64,000 nucleotides of DNA from Alphaproteobacteria bacterium (GTDB taxonomy: Bacteria; Pseudomonadota; Alphaproteobacteria; UBA7985; JAUIBT01): contig JAUIDR010000006.1 of NCBI GenBank assembly GCA_030428565.1, positions 1-64,000 of the forward strand. The letters are read 5' to 3'. Under the pieces are notes generated by a model. The model saw only the letters and a list, made by a program, of their open reading frames with translations, was not told the origin of the DNA and ran no database searches. The translations under genes and the position numbers were made by a program. Of this stretch, positions 43,179-51,344 are shown piece by piece. Positions within the stretch are counted from its first letter, which is position 1. Each line of letters begins with the position of its first letter.

Positions 43179-44677
43179 TGCTCGCTCTATTCCTGCCGGT
43201 ATTCTTGGTCTTTTTGTTGATTGGTCTGCCGGTCTTTTTCGCGCTGCTGCTCGCGCCGGGGCTCTTGTTGATGCTCAACGGTCAGGAGCGTGACGTCGCC
43301 TTGCTCTATCGCAATGTCTACAACGGCATGGATAGCTTTCCGCTGATGGCGCTGCCCTTTTTTGTTCTGGCCGGCGAATTGATGAACCGCGGCGGGATTA
43401 CCATTCGCTTGGTGGAGTTTAGCCAAGCCCTGATGGGCCATCTGCGCGGCGGGCTGGCGCACGTCAACATCCTAAGCTCGATTTTGTTCGCTGGGCTCTC
43501 GGGCTCGGCCGTGGCCGATACCTCGGCTCTGGGGTCGACGCTCATCCCGGCGATGGAAAAGAACGGCTATTCACGTAAATTTGCGGCGGCGGTGACGGCA
43601 GCCAGTTCGGTCATCGGGCCCATCATCCCACCGTCGGGCATCATGATTATCTATGCCTACGTGATGGGGGAGAGCGTTGCCGCCCTATTTTTGGCCGGAA
43701 TTGTGCCGGGCATTATGGTCGGCCTAGGTCTCATGGTGATGGTACGCTTGTTGGCTGATCGCTATGACCTGCCCAAAGCTGAGCGTATTGTTAGTCCCAA
43801 TCAGACCATCAGCGCGCTTGAATCCTGGGTCTCCTTTGCCTTGATCCGCGTGAATGTAGCGGGCCTTTTGATGCTGCTGGCATCGGGCCTATCTGCGCTG
43901 TTGAGCAGCCTGACCGGCTGGAATGTGAGCTGGAACGGCTGGTTGGTCTTCGTGGTGCTGTTGCCCTTGGCACATGTCCTCATGATGTGGCTGCGCGGCC
44001 AGGTCTCCAACGATTTTCGCATCATTTGCAAGAAGGCCGTCGCGCCCTTGCAGACGCCCATTATCATCTTGGGCGGCATTTTGATTGGGGTCTTCACGCC
44101 GACAGAGGCCTCAGCTATAGCCGTTGCTTACGCCTTGTTAATTGCCTTCGGTGTGCTGCACAGCTTGCGATTATCTGATCTGCCTGCAGTCTTAGCTAAG
44201 GCGGCCTTGTCGTCCGCTAGTGTCCTCTTGTTGGTGGGCGCGGCGGTGGCCTTCAAGACCGTAGTCAGCCTCAGTCACGCCCCAGAACAGCTCACCCACT
44301 TGATCTTGGGTTTGACCGAAAACCCGCTGCTACTGCTGTTCTTGATCAACATCCTGTTGTTCGTGGTGGGGATGTTCTTGGATGCCGGGCCCGCCATCAT
44401 CATTTTGGGTCCAATCTTGGGTCCGATCTTCGTCGATTTGGGCGTTCACCCGGTTCACTTCGCCATCATCATGTCGGTCAATTTGACGGTCGGCTTGGCG
44501 ACCCCGCCGATGGGGCTGGTGCTGTTCGTTGCGTCTTCCGTCTCGGGCGAAAAGGTCGAGACGATTTCCCGGGCAATTCTGCCCTTCTTAGCGGTCGAAG
44601 TCATCGTGATCTTCTTGATCACCTATGTACCGGCCATCTCAATGACAATCCCGCGCTTGACGGGCTTCGTCCAATAA
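43178..44677 (+). CDS. TRAP transporter large permease (DctM type)
   Basis: The protein has 499 residues from ATG 43178; a GTG one codon earlier is possible but too close to the GGAGG site. It has at least 11-12 hydrophobic helices. The DctM signatures SGSAVADTSALGSTLIPAMEKNGY and IGPIIPPSGIMIIY are clear, and GPILGPIFVDLGVHPVHF lies in the second half. It is the ion-driven pore. A somewhat long central region (about 205-280) is present. TRAP systems take up carboxylates and organosulfonates, compatible with a sulfosugar substrate. Confidence 0.93.
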   Translation: MLALFLPVFLVFLLIGLPVFFALLLAPGLLLMLNGQERDVALLYRNVYNGMDSFPLMALPFFVLAGELMNRGGITIRLVEFSQALMGHLRGGLAHVNILSSILFAGLSGSAVADTSALGSTLIPAMEKNGYSRKFAAAVTAASSVIGPIIPPSGIMIIYAYVMGESVAALFLAGIVPGIMVGLGLMVMVRLLADRYDLPKAERIVSPNQTISALESWVSFALIRVNVAGLLMLLASGLSALLSSLTGWNVSWNGWLVFVVLLPLAHVLMMWLRGQVSNDFRIICKKAVAPLQTPIIILGGILIGVFTPTEASAIAVAYALLIAFGVLHSLRLSDLPAVLAKAALSSASVLLLVGAAVAFKTVVSLSHAPEQLTHLILGLTENPLLLLFLINILLFVVGMFLDAGPAIIILGPILGPIFVDLGVHPVHFAIIMSVNLTVGLATPPMGLVLFVASSVSGEKVETISRAILPFLAVEVIVIFLITYVPAISMTIPRLTGFVQ

Positions 44678-44712
44678 CATCCGCATAAAAGCATCCAATC
44701 AAGGAGGATAAC

Positions 44713-45774
44713 ATGCTTAAATTAACCTTAAAGGCGCTGTTGGCCGCCGCTGTGCTGGTGGGGGCTCCCGTCCTCAGCGCCACGGCTGCGGACTACACTA
44801 TCCGTGCCACCGCAAACTCGAACGAGAATGATGAGGACTATGACGGCCTGGTGGTCTTCAAGAGCTTCGTTGAGAGTGCATCGAACGGTGCGATCGAAGT
44901 CGAGCTGTTCATCGGCACCCAGCTTTGCGCCAACGGCGCCGAGTGTTTGCAGGGCGTGGCTGACGGCTCGATTGATGTCTATATCTCGACATCAGGCGGG
45001 GCTGCGGGCATCTTCCCCTACGTGCAGGTTCTTGATTTGCCCTACCTGATGGCCAACGACCGCGTGGCGGAAGCCGTTCTGTCGGGCGATTTTACCCGCA
45101 AGATGCGCGAAATGGCGCTGGCAGATTCTGACGGCACCATTCGCTTGATGACCATCGGCAACACAGGCGGTTGGCGTAACTTTGCCAACACCAAGCGGGT
45201 CGTTCGCACCCCCGACGACTTGGCGGGACTGAAGATCCGTACCGTTGTTGCGGACCTGCCGCAGGAGCTGGTGCGCGCGCTGGGCGCTTCACCGACTCCC
45301 ATTCCGTGGCCCGAGCTGTTCACTTCGTTCCAAACCGGTGTGGTTGAAGGCTCGAAGAACGGCATCACCGACATCATGGGCATGAAATTCCCCGATGCGG
45401 GCTTGCAGTACGTAACGCTGGACGGTCACGCCTACATGGGCGCCTTGTGGTGGATGAACAATGCTAAGTTCATGGATATGCCCGAAGATCTGCGCCGCGT
45501 CGTCGTCGATGGCTTTGCTGCTCTGCAACAGGCTACCTTCGCCTCGCCAAAGCGTAAGTCGATCCAGGCCTATTCTGATTTCGTCGCTGGCGGTGGCTCG
45601 CTCTATGTGCCGAGCCCGGCAGAAAAGGCCATGTTCCGCGAAGCCGCAGCACCGGTCTATGATTGGTTCAAGTCCAACATTCAAGGCGGCGGTGAAATCT
45701 TTGATGCCTTGGTCGCGGCGGTTGCCGAGGCCGAAGCGGATCTGGAAGCTGGCATGGCCGCCGATCTGAAGTAA
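44713..45774 (+). CDS. TRAP transporter solute-binding protein (DctP type)
   Basis: The protein has 353 residues with a signal peptide (1-26, ending ATAA). The binding-site region GLKIRTVVAD contains the arginine that holds the anionic group of the ligand in TRAP binding proteins. PTPIPWPELFTSFQTGVVEGSKNG is the usual downstream block. AAGGAGGATAAC gives a strong ribosome site. It is the third gene of dctQ-dctM-dctP and ends at a large hairpin. The ligand (here suggested to be a sugar sulfonate) is inference from the downstream enzymes. Confidence 0.92.
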   Translation: MLKLTLKALLAAAVLVGAPVLSATAADYTIRATANSNENDEDYDGLVVFKSFVESASNGAIEVELFIGTQLCANGAECLQGVADGSIDVYISTSGGAAGIFPYVQVLDLPYLMANDRVAEAVLSGDFTRKMREMALADSDGTIRLMTIGNTGGWRNFANTKRVVRTPDDLAGLKIRTVVADLPQELVRALGASPTPIPWPELFTSFQTGVVEGSKNGITDIMGMKFPDAGLQYVTLDGHAYMGALWWMNNAKFMDMPEDLRRVVVDGFAALQQATFASPKRKSIQAYSDFVAGGGSLYVPSPAEKAMFREAAAPVYDWFKSNIQGGGEIFDALVAAVAEAEADLEAGMAADLK

Positions 45775-45927
45775 GGCCCCGGCCGCGCTTCAACCTCCCT
45801 TACCAGGGGTCGGTCCACCGCAAAGTATGGTGGTGGATCTGGCCCCTGCAAAGGGCGCCAAATGGTCGATCCCGCGCCGCCAACTGGGCCACGGTCTTGT
45901 GGCTGCATTCGTTGCAAGGGAGACTGT

Positions 45928-45989
45928 GTTTGCGCGTGTTTTTCGGGTTCATTGCTTCGCCAAGACTGAACTGAAAAACGTGCGCAAAC
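45928..45989. terminator. Large stem-loop between convergent dctP and Sel1-like genes
   Basis: GTTTGCGCGTGTTTTTC (45928-45944) and GAAAAACGTGCGCAAAC (45973-45989) pair at 15 of 17 positions, and an inner GTTCA/TGAAC pair extends the stem. The T and A runs on each arm suit bidirectional termination, though it lies about 150 bp after dctP. It could also be a processing site. Confidence 0.65.
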
Positions 45990-46007
45990 AAAGAGCTAGC
46001 AAGAGGG

Positions 46008-46023
46008 GAGGCGCGAGCGCCTC
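46008..46023 (-). terminator. Compact GC hairpin after the Sel1-like gene
   Basis: GAGGCGC-GA-GCGCCTC is a perfect 7-bp stem with a 2-base loop, 9 bp beyond the minus-strand stop. It has no T run, but the larger stem-loop follows further along in the same direction. Confidence 0.45.
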
Positions 46024-46031
46024 GCCACCGC

Positions 46032-46544
46032 CTAGCGAAACGGGTAGAGCCAAACCCGGTAGTCTTCGATCAAAATATTGGCTTGTTCGATTTGCTCGCG
46101 TGACATCTTCTTGACCACCTCCTCTTGGGAAATAGCCGCGTCGGGATCGCCCCCGATCGCTGACAGGACGTACCAAGTGTAGGCGCGAACCAGGTCAGGA
46201 GCTGGCATGCCGCGCCCCACTTCATAGTACCAACCAATACCCGATTGAGCCCCAGCATGTCCTTTCAAAGACGCGCGCAAATACCACTCGAAGGCGCGCA
46301 CGTCATCGCGTTCGACGCCCAAGCCCGAAGCGTACATGACACCGATCAGCTCTTCAGCTTCGGCGTTGCCTGCGCGTGCGGCAGGCAGCAGCTCGGCCAT
46401 GGCCGCCTGGTAGTTGCCAGCGTCCATCAGATCGCGCGCTGTCTCTATTTCTGCCGCCGCGGGACTGGCAAAGCTCAGAAGACAAGCCAAGCAGGCCGTC
46501 GCCAAAAAGCCGGGCTGGGGGCGTTTAGACAGGTTGAGCAGCAT
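46032..46544 (-). CDS. Secreted Sel1/TPR-like repeat protein
   Basis: The protein has 170 residues from ATG 46544 (AAGGAATAACC upstream) with a signal peptide (about 1-31, ending ASPAAA-E). Sel1-type repeats are visible: AMAELLPAARAGNAEAEELIGVMYASGLGVERDDVRAFEWYLRAS followed by HAGAQSGIGWYYEVGRG and AYTWYVLSA. Such solenoid proteins serve as periplasmic scaffolds or assembly factors. It is divergent, with a 42-bp gap, from the MauG/CcpA-type gene, so it may be a partner. The longer frame upstream would run through that gene and is rejected. Confidence 0.82.
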   Translation of the reverse strand: MLLNLSKRPQPGFLATACLACLLSFASPAAAEIETARDLMDAGNYQAAMAELLPAARAGNAEAEELIGVMYASGLGVERDDVRAFEWYLRASLKGHAGAQSGIGWYYEVGRGMPAPDLVRAYTWYVLSAIGGDPDAAISQEEVVKKMSREQIEQANILIEDYRVWLYPFR

Positions 46545-46586
46545 GGTTATTCCTTGCGGTTTTGGGCCCCAAAGGCCGGTGAAAGG

Positions 46587-47972
46587 TTGGCGCGAAGCAG
46601 TGGGCGCCGATCCCAATCCTGGTTCGCGCGCGGGTGGACGATCAAGCAGGCCGCCATTGCGGTTTTGATCGCCTGCGCTGGTCTGGTCGCTTTCGCGCCT
46701 GCCCATGCAAACCCTTTTCCGCCTGCATTGCAATCCTCTGATTTTCTCGATTTCGACGATGATCTCGCCAAGTTGGGACAACTTCTGTTCTTTGATCCGA
46801 TCTTGTCGGGTAACCGCAATATCTCCTGCGCCACCTGCCACAGTCCCGATCACGGCAGCAGCGATGGCCTCAGTTTGGGCATAGGCGAGGGTGGCGTTGG
46901 TCTTGGCCCCAAGCGCAGCCCTGGCCAAGGCGCCAGCCGTATCCGCAAGCGGATTCCGCGCAATGCGCCAGCGCTATGGAACCTTGGCGCTCGCCAGTTC
47001 AAGACCTTGTTCCATGATGGCCGTGTCAGCCATTCTGATATCTACGACAACGGGTTTAGCACGCCCGCGCAAGAATGGCTGCCCGAGGGGCTAGATAACT
47101 TGCTGGCCGTGCAAGCCTTGTTCCCCTTGACCGCTCAGTTTGAGATGGCCGGCGATCCGCTGGAAAACGAGATCGCGGGGGCTGCCTATGATCGCATCGA
47201 CGCGGTATGGCCCATCGTTACAAAGCGGGTGCGGACCAACCCCGAATATGCAGGGATGTTGATCGCGGCCTATGATGACTTGGATGATCCTCTGGACATC
47301 TCGATCGCCCATATCGTCAACGCCATCGCTGCCTTCGAGGCCCTGGAATTCCAGAGTATCGACAGCCCGTTTGACGCCTTTTTGGCCGGTGATTTGGATG
47401 CCTTGAACGACGAGCAACGCGCCGGAGCCGAATTGTTTTACGGCAAAGCTGGTTGTAGCGACTGCCACGCGGGCGCGCTCCAGACCGACCACGAGTTTCA
47501 TGCGCTCATGCTGCCCCATTTTGGGCCCGGTCGAACACGTCGCTGGGATACAATCGTGCGCGATGTCGGGCGCATGGGGGTCTCGGATCGCTTGCAAGAC
47601 GCTTATCGTTTCCGAACGCCTTCTTTGCGCAATGTGGCTTTGACCGCACCCTATGGGCACAACGGTGCCTACATGAGCCTTGAAGCTATGGTGCGTCATC
47701 ACCTGAACCCGCGTGCCAGCTTTGAAGCCTGGTCGCCGGACCAGGCCCGTCTGCCGGCGGTAGCCTGGCTGGCGGCCAGTGATTTCCTGCCCTTTGAAGA
47801 CAAGCGTGAGCGCGCGCGCCTCGCCCGTCGAGCAGACCTAGCGCCGCAGCAGCTGAGCGATGCGGAAATCGAGCAAATCCTGGCTTTTTTGCATGCACTG
47901 ACGGGGCGCGAGTCCATTGAGGGCCGATTGGGCCGCCCCGACCGCGTGCCGAGCGGCCTGGAAATCGACTGA
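46587..47972 (+). CDS. Di-haem cytochrome c peroxidase/MauG-family protein, periplasmic
   Basis: The protein has about 461 residues from TTG 46587, a start chosen because it gives a basic N-terminus and signal peptide (cleavage near PAHA-NP, about residue 41). No ATG fits, so the start is uncertain. Haem sites are CATCH (81-85) and CSDCH (290-294). The block RNAPALWNLGARQFKTLFHDGRV and GFRTPSLRN-like YRFRTPSLRNVALTAPYGHNG are typical of the family. Members reduce H2O2 or oxidise protein residues. It separates the TRAP operon from the kinase; whether it serves that pathway is unknown. Confidence 0.88.
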   Translation: MARSSGRRSQSWFARGWTIKQAAIAVLIACAGLVAFAPAHANPFPPALQSSDFLDFDDDLAKLGQLLFFDPILSGNRNISCATCHSPDHGSSDGLSLGIGEGGVGLGPKRSPGQGASRIRKRIPRNAPALWNLGARQFKTLFHDGRVSHSDIYDNGFSTPAQEWLPEGLDNLLAVQALFPLTAQFEMAGDPLENEIAGAAYDRIDAVWPIVTKRVRTNPEYAGMLIAAYDDLDDPLDISIAHIVNAIAAFEALEFQSIDSPFDAFLAGDLDALNDEQRAGAELFYGKAGCSDCHAGALQTDHEFHALMLPHFGPGRTRRWDTIVRDVGRMGVSDRLQDAYRFRTPSLRNVALTAPYGHNGAYMSLEAMVRHHLNPRASFEAWSPDQARLPAVAWLAASDFLPFEDKRERARLARRADLAPQQLSDAEIEQILAFLHALTGRESIEGRLGRPDRVPSGLEID

Positions 47973-48004
47973 TGGGGGCTTTGTATCGTGGCTGAGTTGG
48001 CTCA

Positions 48005-48919
48005 ATGACCCAGGTTTTCGTTATCGGTGTTGCCGTGGTGGATTTTGTGTTTGCGGTTGGCGCGCTGCCGACCCGTGCCGCCAAACATCGCGCCAAGCAG
48101 GCAGAAATTGTCGGCGGCGGTTGTGCGGCTAATGCGGCGGTGGCCATCGCGCGTTTGGGCGGACAGGCGCTGTTGGGCGCGCGGCTGGGCGACGACGCGC
48201 TGGGCGATATCATCGTGGCAGATTTGGAGTTTGAAGGCGTGGATACGGCATTGGTCCAGCGCTTTGCCGCTGCGCGATCTTCGTTCAGCTCGATCTATGT
48301 GGATGACCAGGGCGAACGTCAGATCATGAATTTTCGCGGTTCAGGTCTCGGCCTTGCGACCGATTGGATTGCCAGCGCGCCACCGGTTGATGCGGTCTTG
48401 GTCGATACGCGTTGGAGCGAGGGGGCCGTCGCAGGCCTCCAGCGGGCTAGAGAGCAGGGAGTCCCCGGCATCGTGGACGCCGAAGCGCCGATGGACTTTG
48501 AGGTTCTAACCGCCGCCAGCCACGTCGCCTTTTCGCGCGACGGGCTCTTGTCGCTCTGTGGGCTAGAGACCAGCACCGCGGCTGGCCCTCAGCTTGAAAG
48601 CGCCCTGCGCCAAGCAGGTCAGCGCTTGGCAACTTGGGTCTGCGTTACCGATGGCGCACTCGGCTGTTTCTATTTGGACGCCGGGCGTTTTGTCCACGAG
48701 CCGGTCTTGCCCATCACCGTCAGGGACACCTTGGCCGCTGGTGATGTTTGGCACGGCGCGTTTGCCCTGGCCTTGGGCGAAGGGCAGGGCGAGGGCGATG
48801 CGGTTCGTTTCGCCAATGCCGCCGCCGCGCTCAAGTGCCAGACGTTTGGCGGACGTAAGGGCAGCCCTGACCGCGCTGCCGTCATGACTTTTTTGAAGGA
48901 GAACCAGCAATGCAGTTAA
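48005..48919 (+). CDS. PfkB-family sugar kinase, sulfofructose kinase (YihV)-like
   Basis: The protein has 304 residues. PfkB motif 1 is GGGCAANAAVAIARLGG (37-53). Motif 2 is DTLAAGDVWHGA (241-252), with catalytic D247 and an Ala in place of the usual Gly of GAGD. Aligned by eye to E. coli YihV, it keeps K27, N109 (IMNF) and the arginine in VDTRW (R136, YihV R138), residues I recall as sulfonate-binding in sulfofructose kinase. It would make sulfofructose 1-phosphate. The stop overlaps the aldolase start by 10 bp. A tagatose- or fructose-type phosphate kinase is the alternative. Confidence 0.78.
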   Translation: MTQVFVIGVAVVDFVFAVGALPTRAAKHRAKQAEIVGGGCAANAAVAIARLGGQALLGARLGDDALGDIIVADLEFEGVDTALVQRFAAARSSFSSIYVDDQGERQIMNFRGSGLGLATDWIASAPPVDAVLVDTRWSEGAVAGLQRAREQGVPGIVDAEAPMDFEVLTAASHVAFSRDGLLSLCGLETSTAAGPQLESALRQAGQRLATWVCVTDGALGCFYLDAGRFVHEPVLPITVRDTLAAGDVWHGAFALALGEGQGEGDAVRFANAAAALKCQTFGGRKGSPDRAAVMTFLKENQQCS

Positions 48920-49935
48920 CCCCCGGTAAGCTTTGGGGCCTGCGCCGCATGGCCGACGCCCATGGCGTGTTCAAAATGACGGCGGTTGACCAGCGCCCTC
49001 CGATCAAGGGGCCGATCGCTGCGCACATGGGCGTTGAGACCGCGCCCTGGGATCAGGTGGCCCGCTTCAAGGCGCTTTTGGTCGAGACTTTGCAGGAGCA
49101 GAGCACCGCAATGCTGTTGGACCCGCACTACGCCATTCCGCTCGCCATGGATACGCTCGCGCCCAGTAAGGGCTTGATCGTGACCCTGGAGGACAGCTTG
49201 TTTGACGAGACCGACGGCGGGCGCTTGTCGTCCAACATCGATGATTGGTCGGTCGCGAAAATCAAGCGCATGGGTGGCGATGCGGTCAAGGTGCTGGCCT
49301 GGTATCGCCCGGACGCCAGCGATAGCGTCAAGCAGGCGCAGCAAGACTACGTCAAACAAATCGGCGAGGATTGCGCGCGTTATGACATTCCTTTCTTGTT
49401 TGAGCTGTTGGTCTATCCCTTGGCCAACGATGCCCATCAGACCAAGGACTACATCGAGATGAAGGGCAAGAAGGCCGACCACGTTCTGGCCTCGGTCGAG
49501 GAGTTCGCCAAGCCCGATTACGGTGTCGATGTTTTTAAGTTGGAGAGCCCGGTCAACGCCTCTGACGCCGACGGTTCGGCGGAGGTGCAGGCGGTGTTTG
49601 ACGAGATGGCGGGGCTGGCGGGACGGCCCTGGGTTATGTTGTCGGCCGGGGCGGGCAAACCCGAGTTTCGTAAGGTGCTGGAGCATGCTTTTGCAGCGGG
49701 GGCTTCGGGCTTCTTGGCGGGGCGGGCGATTTGGCTGGACGCCTTCGGGGCCTATCCTGATTGGCAGGCCATCCGGGCGGGCCTCGAAGGACCGGCGCGC
49801 GACTATCTTATGGATATTGCTGCCCTGGCCGACGACAAGGCCGCGAATTGGTCCAAGCATGCCTGTTATGGCGATGCGGGCGCGGTTTTTCAGCCGGTTA
49901 GTTCAGATTTTCGCCATGAATACAGCGGTTTTTAG
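48910..49935 (+). CDS. Class I aldolase of the LacD/YihT family (candidate sulfofructose-1-phosphate aldolase)
   Basis: The protein has 341 residues. The Schiff-base lysine is most likely K210 in DVFKLESP (K193 of YihT, from memory); KVLAWYRPD (K127) and SGFLAGRAIW near 275 are also typical of the family. The family cleaves tagatose-1,6-bisphosphate or sulfofructose-1-phosphate to DHAP plus an aldehyde. It is about 50 residues longer than YihT, closer to LacD. Coupled to the kinase upstream, with GAAGGAGAA before the ATG. The sulfo-substrate is inferred from cluster context, since LacC/LacD pairs of tagatose metabolism look similar. Confidence 0.8.
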   Translation: MQLTPGKLWGLRRMADAHGVFKMTAVDQRPPIKGPIAAHMGVETAPWDQVARFKALLVETLQEQSTAMLLDPHYAIPLAMDTLAPSKGLIVTLEDSLFDETDGGRLSSNIDDWSVAKIKRMGGDAVKVLAWYRPDASDSVKQAQQDYVKQIGEDCARYDIPFLFELLVYPLANDAHQTKDYIEMKGKKADHVLASVEEFAKPDYGVDVFKLESPVNASDADGSAEVQAVFDEMAGLAGRPWVMLSAGAGKPEFRKVLEHAFAAGASGFLAGRAIWLDAFGAYPDWQAIRAGLEGPARDYLMDIAALADDKAANWSKHACYGDAGAVFQPVSSDFRHEYSGF

Positions 49936-49944
49936 GGGATCGAG

Positions 49945-51327
49945 ATGAAGCTTGGTATTCTTGCCCTGGGGCGTGGCACCTTTGACTTGGACTTCGCGGA
50001 CCAGAACCTAGCCGCCATGTTGGCTGCCCTTGATGCGCAAGGGCACGACTTGGTCGGCCCGCGCCGCCTGCTGCTGGAGGAGGCCGAGACGCGCGCTGCC
50101 ATGGACGAGCTTGAAGCAGCAGCGGTCGATCAGGTCCTAATCTTGCAAGTGACATTCACCGATGCCTCTCTAACCTGCGCTATTTCGAAACGCTTTGCGC
50201 AGCCGCTGTCAATTTGGGCTATTCCTGAACCACGGATCGGCGGGCGGTTGCGGCTCAATTCATTTTGTGGACTGAACTTGGCTTCGCATGCGTTGGGTCT
50301 GCAGGAGCGGGCTTTCTCTTGGCTCTATGCGGCCCCAGATGCTGCGGTTCAATCGCAATTGACTGCTCTGCTGACAGGCGAGCGATTGGCAAAACCAATA
50401 GCCTTGGGTGCTGTACCGCCTGCGAGTGATGAAGGCCTAGCGCTTGCCGAGGCGGTCAAGGGCCAGCGTATCGCCCGCATTGGCGAGCACCCCGCGGGTT
50501 TTGATACCTGTGCTTACGATGCCACGGCGTTAGGCGATCTGGCAGGCGTTGAGGTCGATGCCTTGGAACTCGACGACATGTTCGACGCAGCCAAGGCCGC
50601 TCCAGAGGCGACCTGCCGGTCCTTGCGCGAGGTCGTTGCCGGGCAAGTCCAAGGCCTGGATGAGGTCAACGCAGAAGAATTGGCGCGCTCCTTGCGGCTG
50701 AAACTGGGGCTCGAAGCGCTGCGTGCCAAGGGCAAATATGATGCCTTCGCCATTCGCTGTTGGCCTGAGACCTTTACCGAATACGGCGGCGCGGTCTGCG
50801 GTCCTGCGGGCATGCTGGGTGAGGCGCGGGTTCCCTGCGCTTGCGAAGCCGATGTCTATGGTGCGCTAACGCAGCTGTTTTTGTCAAAGGCAGCCGACGC
50901 ACCGGTGTTTTTGACGGACTTAGTGGATGTGGACGGTCCAGACGATACGGCTGTGGTCTGGCATTGCGGGCAAGCGCCCCTGTCGATGCGCGATCCAGAA
51001 GTTGCGGCCGAAGCCACCATTCACACCAACCGCAAGCAGCCGCTGTTGTATCAGTTTACGCTGCGACCCGGGCCGGTGACCTTGCTGCGCATCTCTCAAG
51101 CACGCAACACGCCGCAAATGATTTTGGGGCTGGCCGATATGCAGGCGCGGCCCATGTCCTTTACTGGAACCTCGGGCGTTCTGCGGTTTCGCCGTCCCGC
51201 CGACCAGGTGTTGAGCGATATCATCGACAGCGGCCTGGAGCACCACCTTGCCCTTGCTTATGGCGATCATCGCGCGGTTTTGCGCGGCCTCGCCGGGGCC
51301 CTCAATCTTCCCATTGTTGAATTGTAA
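49945..51327 (+). CDS. FucI/AraA-type sugar isomerase
   Basis: The protein has 460 residues. An N-terminal Rossmann-like part (about 1-160) precedes a C-terminal half with IRCWPETFTEYGGAVCGPAGMLGEARVPCACEADVYGALTQ (about 270-312), the metal-binding block of the fucose/arabinose isomerase superfamily (COG2407-like), with E and D ligands. It would interconvert an aldose and ketose, supplying the kinase. The E. coli sulfoquinovose isomerase YihS is an unrelated AGE-family enzyme, so this would be a non-homologous replacement. Whether any characterised sulfoquinovose isomerase belongs to this superfamily I cannot state. No active-site reading shows the substrate. Confidence 0.78.
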   Translation: MKLGILALGRGTFDLDFADQNLAAMLAALDAQGHDLVGPRRLLLEEAETRAAMDELEAAAVDQVLILQVTFTDASLTCAISKRFAQPLSIWAIPEPRIGGRLRLNSFCGLNLASHALGLQERAFSWLYAAPDAAVQSQLTALLTGERLAKPIALGAVPPASDEGLALAEAVKGQRIARIGEHPAGFDTCAYDATALGDLAGVEVDALELDDMFDAAKAAPEATCRSLREVVAGQVQGLDEVNAEELARSLRLKLGLEALRAKGKYDAFAIRCWPETFTEYGGAVCGPAGMLGEARVPCACEADVYGALTQLFLSKAADAPVFLTDLVDVDGPDDTAVVWHCGQAPLSMRDPEVAAEATIHTNRKQPLLYQFTLRPGPVTLLRISQARNTPQMILGLADMQARPMSFTGTSGVLRFRRPADQVLSDIIDSGLEHHLALAYGDHRAVLRGLAGALNLPIVEL

Positions 51328-51344
51328 GTCGCGGAGCTTTCGCC

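Noticed and set aside
46545-46928. Longer 298-aa version of the Sel1-like protein
   Set aside because: The extension is antisense to the MauG-type gene, and the internal ATG 46544 has a ribosome site and signal peptide.
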